Shown here piece after piece: positions 24,201 through 39,200 of a DNA stretch of 64,000 nucleotides; the stretch's first letter is position 1, and every line of letters starts with the position of its first letter. Location: NCBI GenBank assembly GCA_029582155.1, contig CM055909.1:16990534-17054533 (forward strand), in the 5' to 3' direction. The position numbers were made by a program, and so were the translations under genes. The stretch is from Panopea generosa (taxonomy: Eukaryota; Mollusca; Bivalvia; Adapedonta; Hiatellidae). The notes under the pieces are model-generated. The model ran no database searches. It was not told the origin of the DNA and was given only the letters and a program-made list of their open reading frames with translations.

Positions 24201-27200
24201 ACAAGGCACCTTACTGATACAAGATTTAATGTGACACAAAACATGTCACTGATACAAGATTTAATGTGACACAAAATATGTCACTGATACAAGATTAAAT
24301 GTGACACAAAACATGTCACTGATACAAGATTTATCATGACACAAAACATGTCACTGATACAAGATTTAATGCGACACAAGGCACCTCACTGATACAATAT
24401 TTAAAGCGACATAAGGCACCTCACTGATACAAGATTTAATGCGACAAAAAACATGTCACTGATACAAGATTTATCATGACACAAAACATATCACTGATAC
24501 AAGAATTAATGGGACACAAGGCACCTCACTGATACAATATTTAATGCAACAGAAGGCACCTCACTGATAAAAGATTTAATGTGACAAAAAAACATGTCAC
24601 AGATACCAGATTTAATGTTACACATGACATTGTGTGGGAAGAAGAATTAATTTTAAACAAGAAATGTCACTGGTAAGTGTCGCATGCCCCCCAAATGGTC
24701 GTTGAAAAAATAACAATATAATTAGGTTATAATAGGTAACGATGTATCCATGAATATAAAGAGTAATGGACTGATGTTTCAGACTAGACATGCAATTTCA
24801 TGTTTTTTACATTAAAGCATGACCTTGACCTTTGTGTAACCTTGAACTTGACATCTGATGTAATTGTCTGGGTATTTCAACAGTTTAATGTTGCTGGAAC
24901 ATTATCATGACATGCTGATCACTTGTGTCAAGCTATTTTAAAATCCCTAAATGTAAGACAAATTGCAGATCAGTTGTTGATAAATTGAGCCAAGTGTTTG
25001 TGAAATCCATCCATTTATGATAAAATTAAAGGATGGACTTGATATTTCAAACAGATTCAAAGTGTTGTCATAAATACTAAAAGTGTGACCTTGACCTTTG
25101 AGGTATGGGTCTAGGTCTTACTTATGACATGTCGTCATGTCATCTTGATAAATTGGGCCAAGTTAAAGGCAAAATCACAGACCAGACACACAATATCAAA
25201 CAAATTGAAAGTGTGACCTTGATCTTTGAGTAAAGGTTCTGGGTCTTACATGTGACACTTAATTATGTATGTTGACCAACTTAGCCAAGCGTTTTTAGAA
25301 TTTATCCATAGATGACAGATTGGACAAAAAATGTCAAAATGACCGAAAGTGTTGTCAAACAAAGTTAAATTGTGACCTTGACCTTTGAATTGGGAGTTTG
25401 GGTATTAAGCGCAACAGGTCGTCATGTTATGTATGTTGATCATTTATAACAAGTATTTATAAAAATCCATCTATGCATGACAAAGTTGCAGGCCAGACAC
25501 GAAATCTCACACAGACTCAAAGTGTTGTCAAACTCAAATTGTGACCTTGACCTTTGAGGTACAGATGTGGGTCTTACTCGCGAAACGTCGTCATGTTATG
25601 TTGATCATTTGTAGCAAGTATTTATAAAATCCATCTAAGCATGACAAAGTTACAGACCGGACACAAAATGTCACACAAACTCGAAGTGTATTCAAACTAA
25701 AATTGTGACCTTGACCTTTGAGGTACGGATATGGGTCTTACTCGTGACACGTCGTCATGTTATGTTGATCATTTGTACCAAGTATCAACAAAATCCATCT
25801 ATGCATGACAAAGATACAGGCTTAAAACGAAATACCGGATGGACGCTGTGATTACTATATGCTACTCGAAAAAGCTTTCTTTTTTGGGAGGTGGGTGGGG
25901 AGTGGGTTTGGGGGGGGGGGGGGGGGGGGGGGGGGTCGAGGGGTGGAGGGGCACAAAAATACATTCCTGTTTAGTTATTACATCAAAGTCCTAAGATACA
26001 TAGTCAAATGTCACACTTAGGTTTGTACATTTCTGACAATGTTTTTTAATGGGGTTTATTGCCTTTTAAACACATTTCAGGTTCTATATGACATATCCAG
26101 TTTTATTGATGAAGGAAGACATCAGAATTAACCTGAGTAGAACCACTGTCTTTCCACAAGTAACTAGCAAACTTTCTCAAACCTACAGCCGTAGTGGTGA
26201 AAGGTAAGTCATCTTGAGAAAGCACCTGGGACCACTCAACCACAGAGGACCATCATTTCTGACACTTGAAGGCTCAACTATTTTTTATACTATAATTGAT
26301 TTCATATGTCATCTGATCATTAAGAGAAGAGGATATCTTAATCTTTTTAAACTATTTGTTTAAATCAGTTTTATATTAGTAAACAACACCTAGTTTATTT
26401 GAGATTAATTTATACAAATATAAGAAATATCAGTGTGAAATACCAGAAGTTTCTGAGAAAATTGTTGCAAGCAGACAAGTCTTCAAATGTTGCTATACAG
26501 ATTCAAACAAAGAAGAACTGATAAATGTAGATATATAGGTACAACAAAATAGAACTGATAAATGTAGCTATACAGGTGTAACAAAGAAGGACTGATCAAT
26601 GTAGCTATACAGGTGTAACAAAGAAGGACTGATCAATGTAGCTATACAGGTGTAACAAAGAAGAACTGATAAATATAGCTATACAGGTGTAACAAAGAAG
26701 GACTGATAAATGTAGCTATACAGGTGTAACAAAGAAGAACTGATAAATGTAGCTATAAAGGTGTAACAAAGAAGAACTGGCAAATGTAGCTATACAGGTG
26801 TAACAAAGAAGAACTGACAAATGTAGCTATACAGATGTAAACATAGAAGAACTGATAAATGTAGCTATAAAGGTGTAACAAAGAAGAATTGACAAATGTA
26901 GCTATACAGATGTAAACATAGAAGAACTGATAAATGTAGCTATACAGATGTAAACATAGAAGGACTGATAAATGTAGTTATACAGATGTAACAAAAAGGA
27001 ACTGATAAATGTAGCTATACTGATGTAACAAAGAAGAACTGATAAATGTAGCTACACAGGTGTAAGAAAGAAGAACTGATAAATGTAGCTATACAGGTGT
27101 AACAAAGTAGAACTGATAAATGTAGCTACACAGGTGTAAGAAAGCAAAACTGATAAATGTAGCTATACAGGTGTAAGAAAGAAGGACTGATAAATGTAGC

Positions 27201-30200
27201 TATACAGATGTAACAAAGAAGAACTGATAAATCTAGCTATACAGGTGTAACAAAGAAGAACTGATAAATGTAGCTATACAGATGTAACACAGAAGGACTG
27301 ATAAATGTAGCTATACAGGTATAACAAAAAGAACTGATAAATGTAGCTATACAGGTGTAACAAATTAGAACTGATAAATGTAGCTACACAGGTGTAACAA
27401 AGAAGAACTGATATATGTAGCTATACAGGTGTAACAAAGAAGAACTGATAAATGTAGCTATACAGATGTAAACATAGAAGAACTGATAAATGTAGCTACA
27501 CAGATGTAAACATAGAAGAACTGATAAATGTAGCTATACAGATGTAACAAAGAAGAACTGATAAAAGTAGCTATACAGATGTAACAAAGAAGAACTGATA
27601 AATGTAGCTACACAGGTGTAAGAAAGAAGAACTGATAAATGTAGCTATACAGGTGTAACAAATTAGAACTGATAAATGTAGCTACACAGGTGTAAGAAAG
27701 CAAAACTGATAAATGTAGCTATACAGGTGTAAGAAAGAAGGACTGATCAATGTAGCTATACAGGTGTAACAAAGAAGAACTGATAAATGTAGCTATACAG
27801 GTGTAACAAATTAGAACTGATAAATGTAGTTACACAGGTGCAACAAAGAAGAACTGATAAATGTAGCTATACAGGTGTAACAAAATAGAACTGATAAATG
27901 TAGCTATACAGATGTAACAAAGAAGAACTGATAAATCTAGCTATACAGATGTAACAAAGAAAAACTGATAAATGTAGCAATACAGGTGTAACAAAGAAGA
28001 ACTGATAAATGTAGCTATACAGGTATAACAAAAAGAACTGATAAATGTAGCTATACAGATGTAAACATAGAAGAACTGATAAATGTAGCTATACAGGTGT
28101 AACAAAATAGAACTGATACATGTAGCTATACAGATGTAAACAAAGTAGAACTGATAAATGTAGCTATAAAGATGTAAACATAGTAGAACTGATCAATGTA
28201 GCTATAAAGATGTAAACAAAGTCAAACTGATAAATGTAGCTGATAAATGTAGCTATACAGGTGTAACAAAGTAGAACTGATAAATGTAGCTATACAGGTG
28301 TAACAAAGTAGAACTGATAAATGTAGCTATACAGGTGTAACAAATAAGAACTGATTAATGTAGCTGATAAATGTAGCTATACAGGTGTAACAAAGTAGAA
28401 CTGATAAATGTATCTATACAGGCATAACAAAGAAGAATTGATAAATGTATAAATTTATACAGGCATAACAAAGTAGAACTGATAAATGTAGCTATACAGG
28501 TGTAACAAATTAGAACTGATAAATGTAGCTATACAGGTGTAACAAATTAGAACTGATAAATGTAGCTATACAGTTGTAACAAAGTAGAACTGATAAAATT
28601 ATACAACAAACCATTTTTCCTGGCGTTGTTTATCAATAGCTCCAAACATTCAACATGTCCAAAATATGCTGCCCAGTATAAAGGCGTTTCCTGGCATTTT
28701 CCTTTCTTCCTTATATCAGCCCCAGCTTCAAGAAGAATTGAGACCAGGTCTGGGTTTCCTTTTTCACATGCCGCGTACAGTGGTGTGTGTTTGCGAGGTA
28801 ATGCTCTGTGGTTTACATGTGCGTTAGCCGCCAGCAGTACCTTCACGCATTCCAATCTATTACTATCACATGCTGAAATTAAATATTATCTACTGTAAAC
28901 GTACCCCATGATATAATTCTGTACTAGTGTTCCTTTTCTAAAAATCTATATTTCTTTCCAATTTGAACTAAAACAATTGAAATAAATTAACAGAAAATCA
29001 TACTGATGGATAAAGCATGTAGTAATATATGTGGGGATATTAAAATATAAGTACTTCACCTCATAAAACAAACAGTGGTAGAGCATCAATTCCAGGACCC
29101 GAGGGTCAAAGGTCTGATCCTCCAGCACCACCTTGTGTGGTGTCCTTGACCCAAACATTTTATCTGCATATGTATAAGTACTACCCAGGAAGACCTAGAG
29201 TGTGATTTGTCTAAGTTGTAAGGACTTACTTCACAATCAAGATAAAATAAACAAGTTTAAAAAAAACAACAATGAAACAATTGTTACCTGATATATATTG
29301 CGTGCAGTTTTTGGCAGATTTTGAGGTTCACAACCCCATAAAAAAAAGATGTAAAAGGAGAAATTAATATTTTTATGTATATAAAAATAACAAATATATC
29401 TTAACAAGACTGTAACAGTGGTAATATGTAAATTAAGTAGTGGCATGCAAAACAAAGTCCTCTATAGGTTGATGCTGTGTATTTCCATATACCGCTTTGT
29501 TGGTCGTGTCTTACCTGTAACTACCAAATGCATTGTATGACTTTTAAATAACTTTACAGAAATGTTCAGTACAACATGACATGTATTATACAACAGCTGA
29601 TTGGCTACCACAAAGGTCAATGTCATGTGTAGTACTTACATATATGAAACCTGTGTCCTTTAAGTACTGCACAGAAATGTTCAGTGTAACATGGTGATGA
29701 ATCATACCTGTCCCCATTGCACCATCAGTAAACATTGGAATATACTTTATTTATTGGAAATGCACAAGTACTGTATTTTAAGTACCCACCAGGACACAAC
29801 TAATAAAGCAGTATATAACAATATATAGACTTAATATGCCTTGTTATGGCCATGATCTTGACATTTGAGATAGCTACCCAGGTTTTGTTTGAAACACATA
29901 TTATGCTGTGAAGTTATTAGAAAATCGGCCTACATTTGGAAGTAATAGAGAGGACACAACCAACAATATTTTACTATTTAACAATTAGTTTACTGAAATA
30001 AACGCAGCCTCAAAAATATCTAAGTCTTGTATATAACGACCTTTGAGGTAGCCACCAAGTTGCTCAGGGAGACACGTCATGCTGAACACATCTGTTAAGT
30101 TATTTGAATATCAGCCATTACACTACAAAGTTACTGAGCAGACACAACTAACAATGCCTTATATGGAAATACACAACTTCCATATATACTTAAGTCCTGT

Positions 30201-33200
30201 ATGTGTGACCTAGACCTTTGAGGTAGACACCCAGATTTTACATACGACATGTCGCTATCTCATGCTGAACACTTCTGTGAAATAATATGAAAATTAGCCC
30301 ATGCATTTGGAAGTTACATGTCAGACATGACCAACAATGCATTATATGGAAACATACACAGCATCAATACACTTAAGTCCTGTACAAGACCATGACCTTG
30401 TTGGTAGCCACTCAGGTTTTGTACATGACACACGTGAAGTTATTTAAAAACATTCAGTCCATTTGGAAGTTACAGTGAGGACACAACCAACAATGCAAAT
30501 TATGGAAATACACAACCTCCATGTACCTGAGTCCTGTTTGTGACCTTGATTTTTGAGATAGTTGCCAAAAAGTTGCACGAGACATGTTGTCATGGTATGC
30601 TGAACACTTCTAAGAAAAAATCTGTGCATTCATTTTATGTTACAGGCCAGACATAACCAACAATGCATTATATGGAAATATACAGCCTTCATATGTTGAA
30701 GTCCTACATGTGACTTTGACCTTTGAACTAGCTGTCCAAATGTTGCTTATTACACGTCCTCATGCTATGCTAAACAACATTGTAAATTTAATTGATTTCG
30801 TCCATGTATGTGGAAGTTAAAGAAGGGCACGAAAGGAAGGACAGCAAGACTGAGGGATTGACCAACACACACACACACACACAATATGTATGTTAAATGA
30901 ATTTATGGAAAATGAGATAAAAATTATTGTACAAACAAACATACCAGTATGTATAAAGATCTTAATACCTTGCCATAATGGTGTAATACGTCCAAATCTT
31001 GTGACATGATTAGGGTCAGCTCCAGCGTCGAGGAGAAATTTTACACACAGTGTGTGACCCTCTATAATTGCAAGCATCAATGGTGTCTCCTCATCATCCT
31101 TCGAATAATCTATCCGTTTATCCATAAAGAAGTCCCACTTGGATTTATCTACAAAATAAACAAGAGGGTCCTAGAGTGATCTGGTATGTAGTACTGGTAT
31201 ATATACATGCTATTTTCTAAAACAATGTATACTGTATTTAAGTTTGTGTCATCCAGTGTCAAAAAAGACATTTTTTCACTTTCACCATATTCAGATCAAA
31301 TATGAAGTAAGAAATGGGTTGAAAAATATAAAAAAAATTTCTTGACCATAAGACAAAGAACCCATTAAGGTATTCAGAGGTATTAAGTTTCATCAGATTG
31401 GATAAATATGTATGAAAAGAAACAAGGAACAATAGATGAACTGAACAAACAGAGCAACAGACAATGCAAAATTGACATCTCAAACTTTTGTAAAGGAATA
31501 TAAATTGATTTTATAATGATTCCTATTAATGACATTTAAAAATACAAGAATTTGGTGACTGTATAATGTCTTACCTTGCTTTAGGAGATATTTCAGGCAT
31601 TCCACATGTCCGTGACTTGCTGCCTCATGTAACGGAGTAGAACCATCACTGTCATTGTCATCAACCTTCCTACCTACAGGTCAGTCAGAAATAATCAATA
31701 CACATATCACAGTCATCTGCCTTCCTACCTATAGGCAAGTCAGAAATAATCAATACACGTATCACAGTCATCTACCTTCCTACCTATAGGCCAGTCAGAA
31801 ATAATCAATACACACTTCCTACCTATAGGCCAGTCAGAAATAATCAATACACATTTCACAGTTATCTGCCTTCCTACCTATAGGCCAGTCAGAAATAATC
31901 AATACACATATCACAGTCATCTGCCTTCCTACCTATAGGCCAGTCAGAAGTAATCAAAACACATATCACAGTCATCTGCCTTCCTACCTATAGGCCAGAC
32001 AGAAGTAATCAATACACATATTACAGCCATCTGCCTTCCTACCTATAGGCCAGTCAGAAATAACTAAATCTATGGTATAACAATCTCCAGCAAACACTGC
32101 TAACTAAGCAACTAAATCAATGTTACAGTAATTACCAGTAAACACTGCTAAGTAAGTAAATAAACCAATGGTATAACAATCTCCAGCAAACACAGCTAAG
32201 TAAGCAACTAAATCAATTTATAGTAATCACCAGTTAACACTGCTAACTAAGCAACTAAATCAATGTTATAGTAACCATCAGTAAACACTGCTAAGTAAGA
32301 AACTTAATCAACGGTACAGTAACCATCAGTAAACACTGCTAAATAAGAAATCACCAGTAAACACTGTTAAGTAAATAAATCAATGGTATAATAATCTCCA
32401 GCAAACACTGCTAAGTAAGCAACTAAATCAATGTTAAAGTAATCACCAGTAAACACTGCTAAATAAGCAACTAAATCAATGTTATAGTAATCACCAGTAA
32501 ACACTGCTAAGTAAGCAACTAAATCAATGTTATAGTAATCACAAGTAAACACTGCTAAGTAAGCAACTAAATCAATGTTATAGTAATCAACAGTAAACAC
32601 TGCTAAGTAAGTAACTAAATTAATGGTATAACAATCTCCAGCAAACACTGGTAAGTAAGCAGCTAATTCAATGTTATAATAATCACCAGTAAACACTGCT
32701 AAGTAATTATATCAATGGTATAGTAAATCACCAGTAAACACTGCTAAGTAAGTCACTAAATCAATGTAACAGTAATCACAAGTAAACACTTCTAAGTAAG
32801 TCACTAAATCAATGTTACAGTAATCACTGCTAAGTAAGTAATTAAATCAATGTAACAGTAATCGCCAGTAAACACTGCTAAGTAAGTAACTAAATCAATG
32901 TTACAGTAATCACCAGTAAACACTGCTAAGTAGGTAACTTAATCAATGGTATAGTAAATCACCAGTTAACACTGCTAAGTAAGTAACTCAATCAATGGTA
33001 TAGTAAATCACCAGTGAACACTGCTAAGTAAGTAACTAAATCAATGGTTAAGTAAATCACCAGTAAACACTGCTAAGTAAGTAATTTAATCAATGGTATA
33101 GTAAATCACCAGTAAACACTGCTAAGTAAGTAACTTAATCAATGGTATAGTAAATCACCAGTAAACACTGCTAAGTAAGCAACAAAAGCAATGGTATAGT

Positions 33201-36200
33201 TATCACCAGTAAACACTGCTAAGTAAGCAACTTAATCAATGTTATAGTAAATCAACAGTAAACACTGCTAAGTAAGCAATTCAATCAATGGTATAGTAAA
33301 TAACCAGTAAACACTGCTAAGTAAGCAACTAAATCAATGGTTAAGTAAATCACCAGTAAACACTGCTAAGTAAGTAACTAAATCAATGGTATAGTAATCA
33401 CCAGCAAACACTGCTAAGTAAGTAGCTAAATCAATGCTATAGAAATCACCAGCAAACACTGCTAAGTAAGTAACTAAATCAATGGTATAGTAAATCACCA
33501 GTTAACACTGCTAAGTAAGCAACTAAATCAATGGTATAGTAAATCACCAGTAAACACTGCTAAGTAAGCAACTAAATCAATGGTATAGTAAATCACCAGT
33601 AAACACTGCTAAGTAAGTAACTTAATCAATGGTATAGTAAATCACCAGTAAACACTGCTAAGTAAGCAACTAAATCAATGGTATAGTAAATCACCAGTAA
33701 ACACTGCTAAGTAAGCAACTAAATCAATGGTATAGTAATCACCAGTAAACACTGCTAAGTAAGCAACTTAATCAATGTTATAGTAAATCAACAGTAAACA
33801 CTGCTAAGTAAGCAATTCAATCAATGGTATAGTAAATCACCAGTAAACACTGCTAAGTAAGCAACTAAATCAATGGTTAAGTAAATCACCAGTAAACACT
33901 GCTAAGTAAGTAACTAAATCAATGGTATAGTAATTTAATCTTTGTTAAGGATATGTTTAGACAAAATAACATAGACATGATATGATATGATATGACATGA
34001 TATGATAAGGCTTTGAATTAACTAGAGAGACATAATTTATTTTCTTATTTAAGTCAGTATGCCAGCTTTTTTTCAAAATTTCTTTTACATATTTATAGCA
34101 ATGTTTCCCAACACAGTGCCTTTAAAATATTAAAGAGGCATAACCAGTTCAAATAATTCAAATATTACTGTCTGCCATAATAGTTTAAATAAGTGGTTTT
34201 AACTATAAACAAATGTACTTTGCACCAGATATGGTCTAGATAGCCACATTTTATACTAAATATTATAATTATACCAGCTTTTTTATTGAATTAATAGTGT
34301 AGAAAATACTGGTCATACTGCTTTAAATAATGGGAGTTTTCTTCAGCATACTACCTTGTCTCAAAAGGTACTTGATACAATTCAGATGGCCATGACGGGC
34401 TGCCTCATGTATTGGCGATATACCCGTCTTGTAATCACAACAATCCATCTTTTCACCTGCAAATGAATGCGTGAACATAAATAGTTTTAAATATTCAAGT
34501 AGTTTCAATACCACAATATAAAGTGTTTATAGGTATCACAATATTTTTTCTTTGTTATATTTAATATTTAAAATAAGGTCTAGGATTTCCACAGTAAAAT
34601 ACATTCCATATAGAACTTTTTTTTAAAATATTTTTTTGTTCATAACAAGAATGTATCCCCACAAAAAAATGCACAATAACTGGAAGGTTGACCTGCTTGA
34701 TTGTTTTAAAGACAGTGCAGCGACACCCTAACAAGTTCTGAAAACTATGTCCTGAAATTCTCATGAGTATATGCATCTGTTCAATCCTATAACAGTCACT
34801 TTTTTAACATCAGTGATGGCTTATTGCATTATATGTTATGCCAGCTTTGGTCTTTCTGTCCGCAGCAAAAAAATCACAATTACTATGAACCAGTTTGAAA
34901 ACAGTTCAAACCACATTACATAGGACTTTTTTTAAGGTGCAAGTATCATGTTACCATGGCAAAAAGGGACACAACTGTGTAGTGAGACGTTACAAGGGTC
35001 AGTCATTAAAGAATGAGAACAGTCTCATAACTTAAATACTAAGTTTGGACTACTTGTCATGTCACTATTTACACACCACAGGACATGAAATGAAAGGACA
35101 TTGCGTTCATGATAACACACAAAGAAAACATGGCATATATTAAAGTAAACTTTGCATGGAAAAAAAACACTTGAAATAATCACAGCACTAGAAGAAGTCC
35201 AGAACTTACTCTTCCATACAATACAGTTTGTAGATGGCTATCGCAATTCAGAACAGAGCGGGAGAGCATCTTACATCTGCCTATACTGGGGTGAAAAATT
35301 GATACAACGGACAATTTCACGATAGAAAAAGTGGCACTGTATTGAATGCTATCGGCGTCTGACATGTGATGAAGTAACATATGAACTGGGGATAAACCAC
35401 AGGTCAGTTTATAAAATTCTGACACATCATTTAGGAATGATATCTGCAAGGTGGGTGCCTCACATGCTGTCACATGAACACGAATTAAAGAGGCAAACTA
35501 GTGAATGGCACACCCCAAACTCTCCCAGACCAGTAAAATTCCAAACTTAAGAAGTATACTATCCCACAATGTTGGTGATATTTGCATATGATTTGATCAA
35601 AGTTCTGACATCACCGGGTACCAAACGGTGCATGATTTTCGAGCATGATTTGTCTAAGTTGTAAGAACTTGTTTCACAATGGAAGTAAAATAAATAAGTT
35701 TAAACTATAACTAATCTACCGAACGGTAAAACAGTGAATAGAAAACTGTTATCATATGTTTTTGAGAAGATCCTTCGTCCAGCTACATGGCACAAGTGCC
35801 AAGAGTTGTTAGCAATTGGTCCATTCATTCTACATGATAATGCTTTGATGAGAGGCATTATATTAGATATATATGTGTATAACTACACATATGTTATGTG
35901 TATAACTACATGTTATATTAGGTATATATATGCATAACTACATATGTTATATTAGGTATATATGTGCATAACTACATATGTTATATTAGGTATATATGTG
36001 TATAACCACACATATTTTTATATTAGATATATATGTGTACAACCACCAAATATATGAGATTTTGGAAAACAGAAGAATGTTATTATCATGTATGTGAGGT
36101 TCTGACATGCAACCATCCTTTACAATAGTTGGCGCCACACAATCAGTGGCCATATCATACCATCATATAAATGATTTATTTCTGATTGCTTCCTATAATA

Positions 36201-39200
36201 GGATTCTGCTATGGAGCTCATTAAATAAAAGCTTTGTAATTTACTCTTACCATTTTTAACTAACTTCTTCAGCTGTTCTACATCCCCTGACCTTGCAGCC
36301 TTGCATGCAGCTGGTATGTCTTTGCTCTCCTTGGTGACAGGTTCAGTCCTCCTTTTTGGTTCAGGCTTGCTATACAATATAGATTAAACTTAAGAGCTGA
36401 CAAATGATAGTAGTGGAGAGTTACTACAAGCAATGACTTAACAGACAAAGCCACTGATAGTCAAGACATGCAGCAGGGGTAAAATTGACCTCTTCTATTA
36501 CGTTGATGAGGCGAAATCATTGTAAGTCTGCAAGTGGCTTGATTATTTCTAAACACATCCCCTACAACCCCCCTCCCTCCCCACCCATACCACGTTACTC
36601 TTGAAATTCATGAAATTTGATTGTTGTCCAATTCTTAACATGCGTCATGACTCTATTAATTATACATGTAAACTATCATCTGGATGAGTAAAACTGACTT
36701 ATATTATGACTAAGAAAGACAACTTTGGGAGCCCTTTAAGTTCCAGTCATAATCTTGTCCACTCAACAGTTATACATAATCTTGTCAACTCTCAAGTTAT
36801 AATTGTGTTGAGTCTCTAGTCTTTTTGATGATGTCAATAAACTCTGGCATTACAACTGTGTCAGCTTTCCGGTTATAAATAATCTTGTCTACTGTCCTGT
36901 TATAATCTTGTCAACTCTCCTGTTATAGTCTTATCAACTCTCCTGTTATAGTCTTGTTCACTCATGCATTATAATTGTGTCAACTTTCCTGTTATAATTG
37001 TGTCAATTCTCCTGTTATAATCTGGTTAACTCTCCTGTTATAATTGTGTCAACTCTCCTTTTATAATTTTGTCAACTCTCCTGTTATAGTCTTGTCCACT
37101 GAATGCATTATAACTGTGTCGACTTTCCTGTTATAATTATGTTAACTCTCCTGTTATAGTCTTGTCCATTCATGCATTATAATTGTGTCAACTTTCCTGT
37201 TATAATTATGTTAACTCTCCTGTTATAAGTTTGTCAACTCTCCTGTTATAGTCTTGTCCACTCATGCATTATAATTGTGTCGACTTTCTTGTTATAATTG
37301 TGTTAACTCTCCTGTTATACTCTTGTCCACTCACACATTTTAATTCCTTCCTGTTATAATTGTGTAAACTCTCCTGTTATAATCTTATGAACTCTCCTGT
37401 TATAATTGTGTCAACTCTCCTGTTATAATTATGTTAACTCTCCTGTTATAATCTTGTCCACTCACACATTTTAATTCCCTCCTGTTATAATTGTGTAAAC
37501 TATCCAGTTATAATTATGTTAACTCTCCTGTTATAATCTTGTCTACTCACACATTTTAATTCCTTCCTGTTATAATTGTGTTAACTCTCCTGTTATAATC
37601 TTATGAACTGTCCTGTTATAATTGTGTCAACTCTCCTGTAATAATCTTGTCCACTCACACACTATAATTGTGTCAACTATCTTGTAATAATCTTGTCCAC
37701 TCACACACTATAATTGTGTCAACTCTTTTGTAATAATCTTGTCCACTCTCCTGTTATAATCTTGTCCACTCACACACTATAATTGTGTCAACTCTCTTGT
37801 AATAATCTTGTCCACTCTCCTGTTATAATCTTGTCCACTCACACACTATAATTGTGTCAACTCTCCTGTTATAATTGTGTCAACTCTCCTGTTATAATCT
37901 TGTCCACTCACACATTATAATTATGTCCACTCTCTGTTTATTATTGTGGCAACTCTAATGTTATAATTCTGTCCACTCACACATGATAATTGTGTCAACT
38001 CTCTGTTTATAATTGTGTCAACATTAATATTATAATCTTGTCCACTCACACATTATAATTGTGTCAACTCTTCTATTATAATTGTGTCAACTCTCCTGTT
38101 ATAATCTTGCCCACTCACAAACTATAATTGTGTCAACTTTCCAGTATAATATTGTCAACTCTTTGGTTATAATTGTTATAATTGTGTGAACTTTCCAATT
38201 ATAATCTTGTCAACTCTCCAGTTATAACCTTGTCAACTCTCCAGTTATAACTGTATCAACTCTCCGGTTATAATCTTGTCAACTCTCAAGTTATAATCTT
38301 GTCAACTCTCCAGTTATAACTGTATCAACTCTCCAGTTATAATCTTGTCAACTCTCCAGTTATAACTATCAATTCTCCAGTTATAATTTTGTCAACTCTC
38401 CAGTTATAACTGCATCAACTCTCCGGTTATAATCTTGTCAACTCTCCAGTTATAATCTTGTCAACTCTCCAGTAATTATAATCTTGTCAACTCTCCAGTT
38501 ATAACTGTATCAACTGTCCGGTAATAATCTTGTCAACTCTCCAGTTATAACTGTATCAACTCTCTGGTTATAGTCTTGTCAACTCTCCAGTTATAACTGT
38601 ATCAACTCTCCGGTTATAATTGTGTCAAGAAACTCTAGCGTTATAATATAATCTCATCATCTCTTGAGTTATAATTGTGTCAACTTTTTAGCTATTATTG
38701 TGTCAACTCTCCTGTTATAATTGTGCCAACTCTTTGATTGTAACTGTGTCAACTCTTTAATAACAATTGTGTTGAGTTTTCAGTTATGATCTTGTCAATG
38801 TCACATAAAACATTATTCATTCATAATCCTGTTACATGTAGAAGTTGCCTTGATTTCGTCATGATGTATTTCTAAATATAATAATTGTAACCTACTACTT
38901 ATCGTCACCATCATTGAAAAACAGGAAGTGTTCAATGTTGTCAAACTCATTACATATGGAATTATTTCTAGGTGGCCATACTGGTGGTGACTGGCTGTTA
39001 ATTAACAATCTGTGTACAGATAATACCTAGATGTTTATCCTATAAATGACAGCAATGTAAAATGTTTTATTCTCCACGGAAACAAAAAAAATCATTGGTG
39101 GTTTTACTACATAATGCACCAGTCAATTTTTGCCACGACTCCCCCCCCCACCACCCCCCCCCCCCCTCCCACCCCCAGGATGTGATATAGCGGAGAACAG

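Noticed and set aside
23815-24625. CRISPR-like array
   Set aside because: Repeats are contiguous with no unique spacers and the DNA is eukaryotic. It is a minisatellite; the same holds for the other arrays.
32367-32696. 109-codon frame (AVFTGDYYNIDLVAYL repeats)
   Set aside because: Arises where 48-bp units are in phase. Flanking 49-bp units close the frame.
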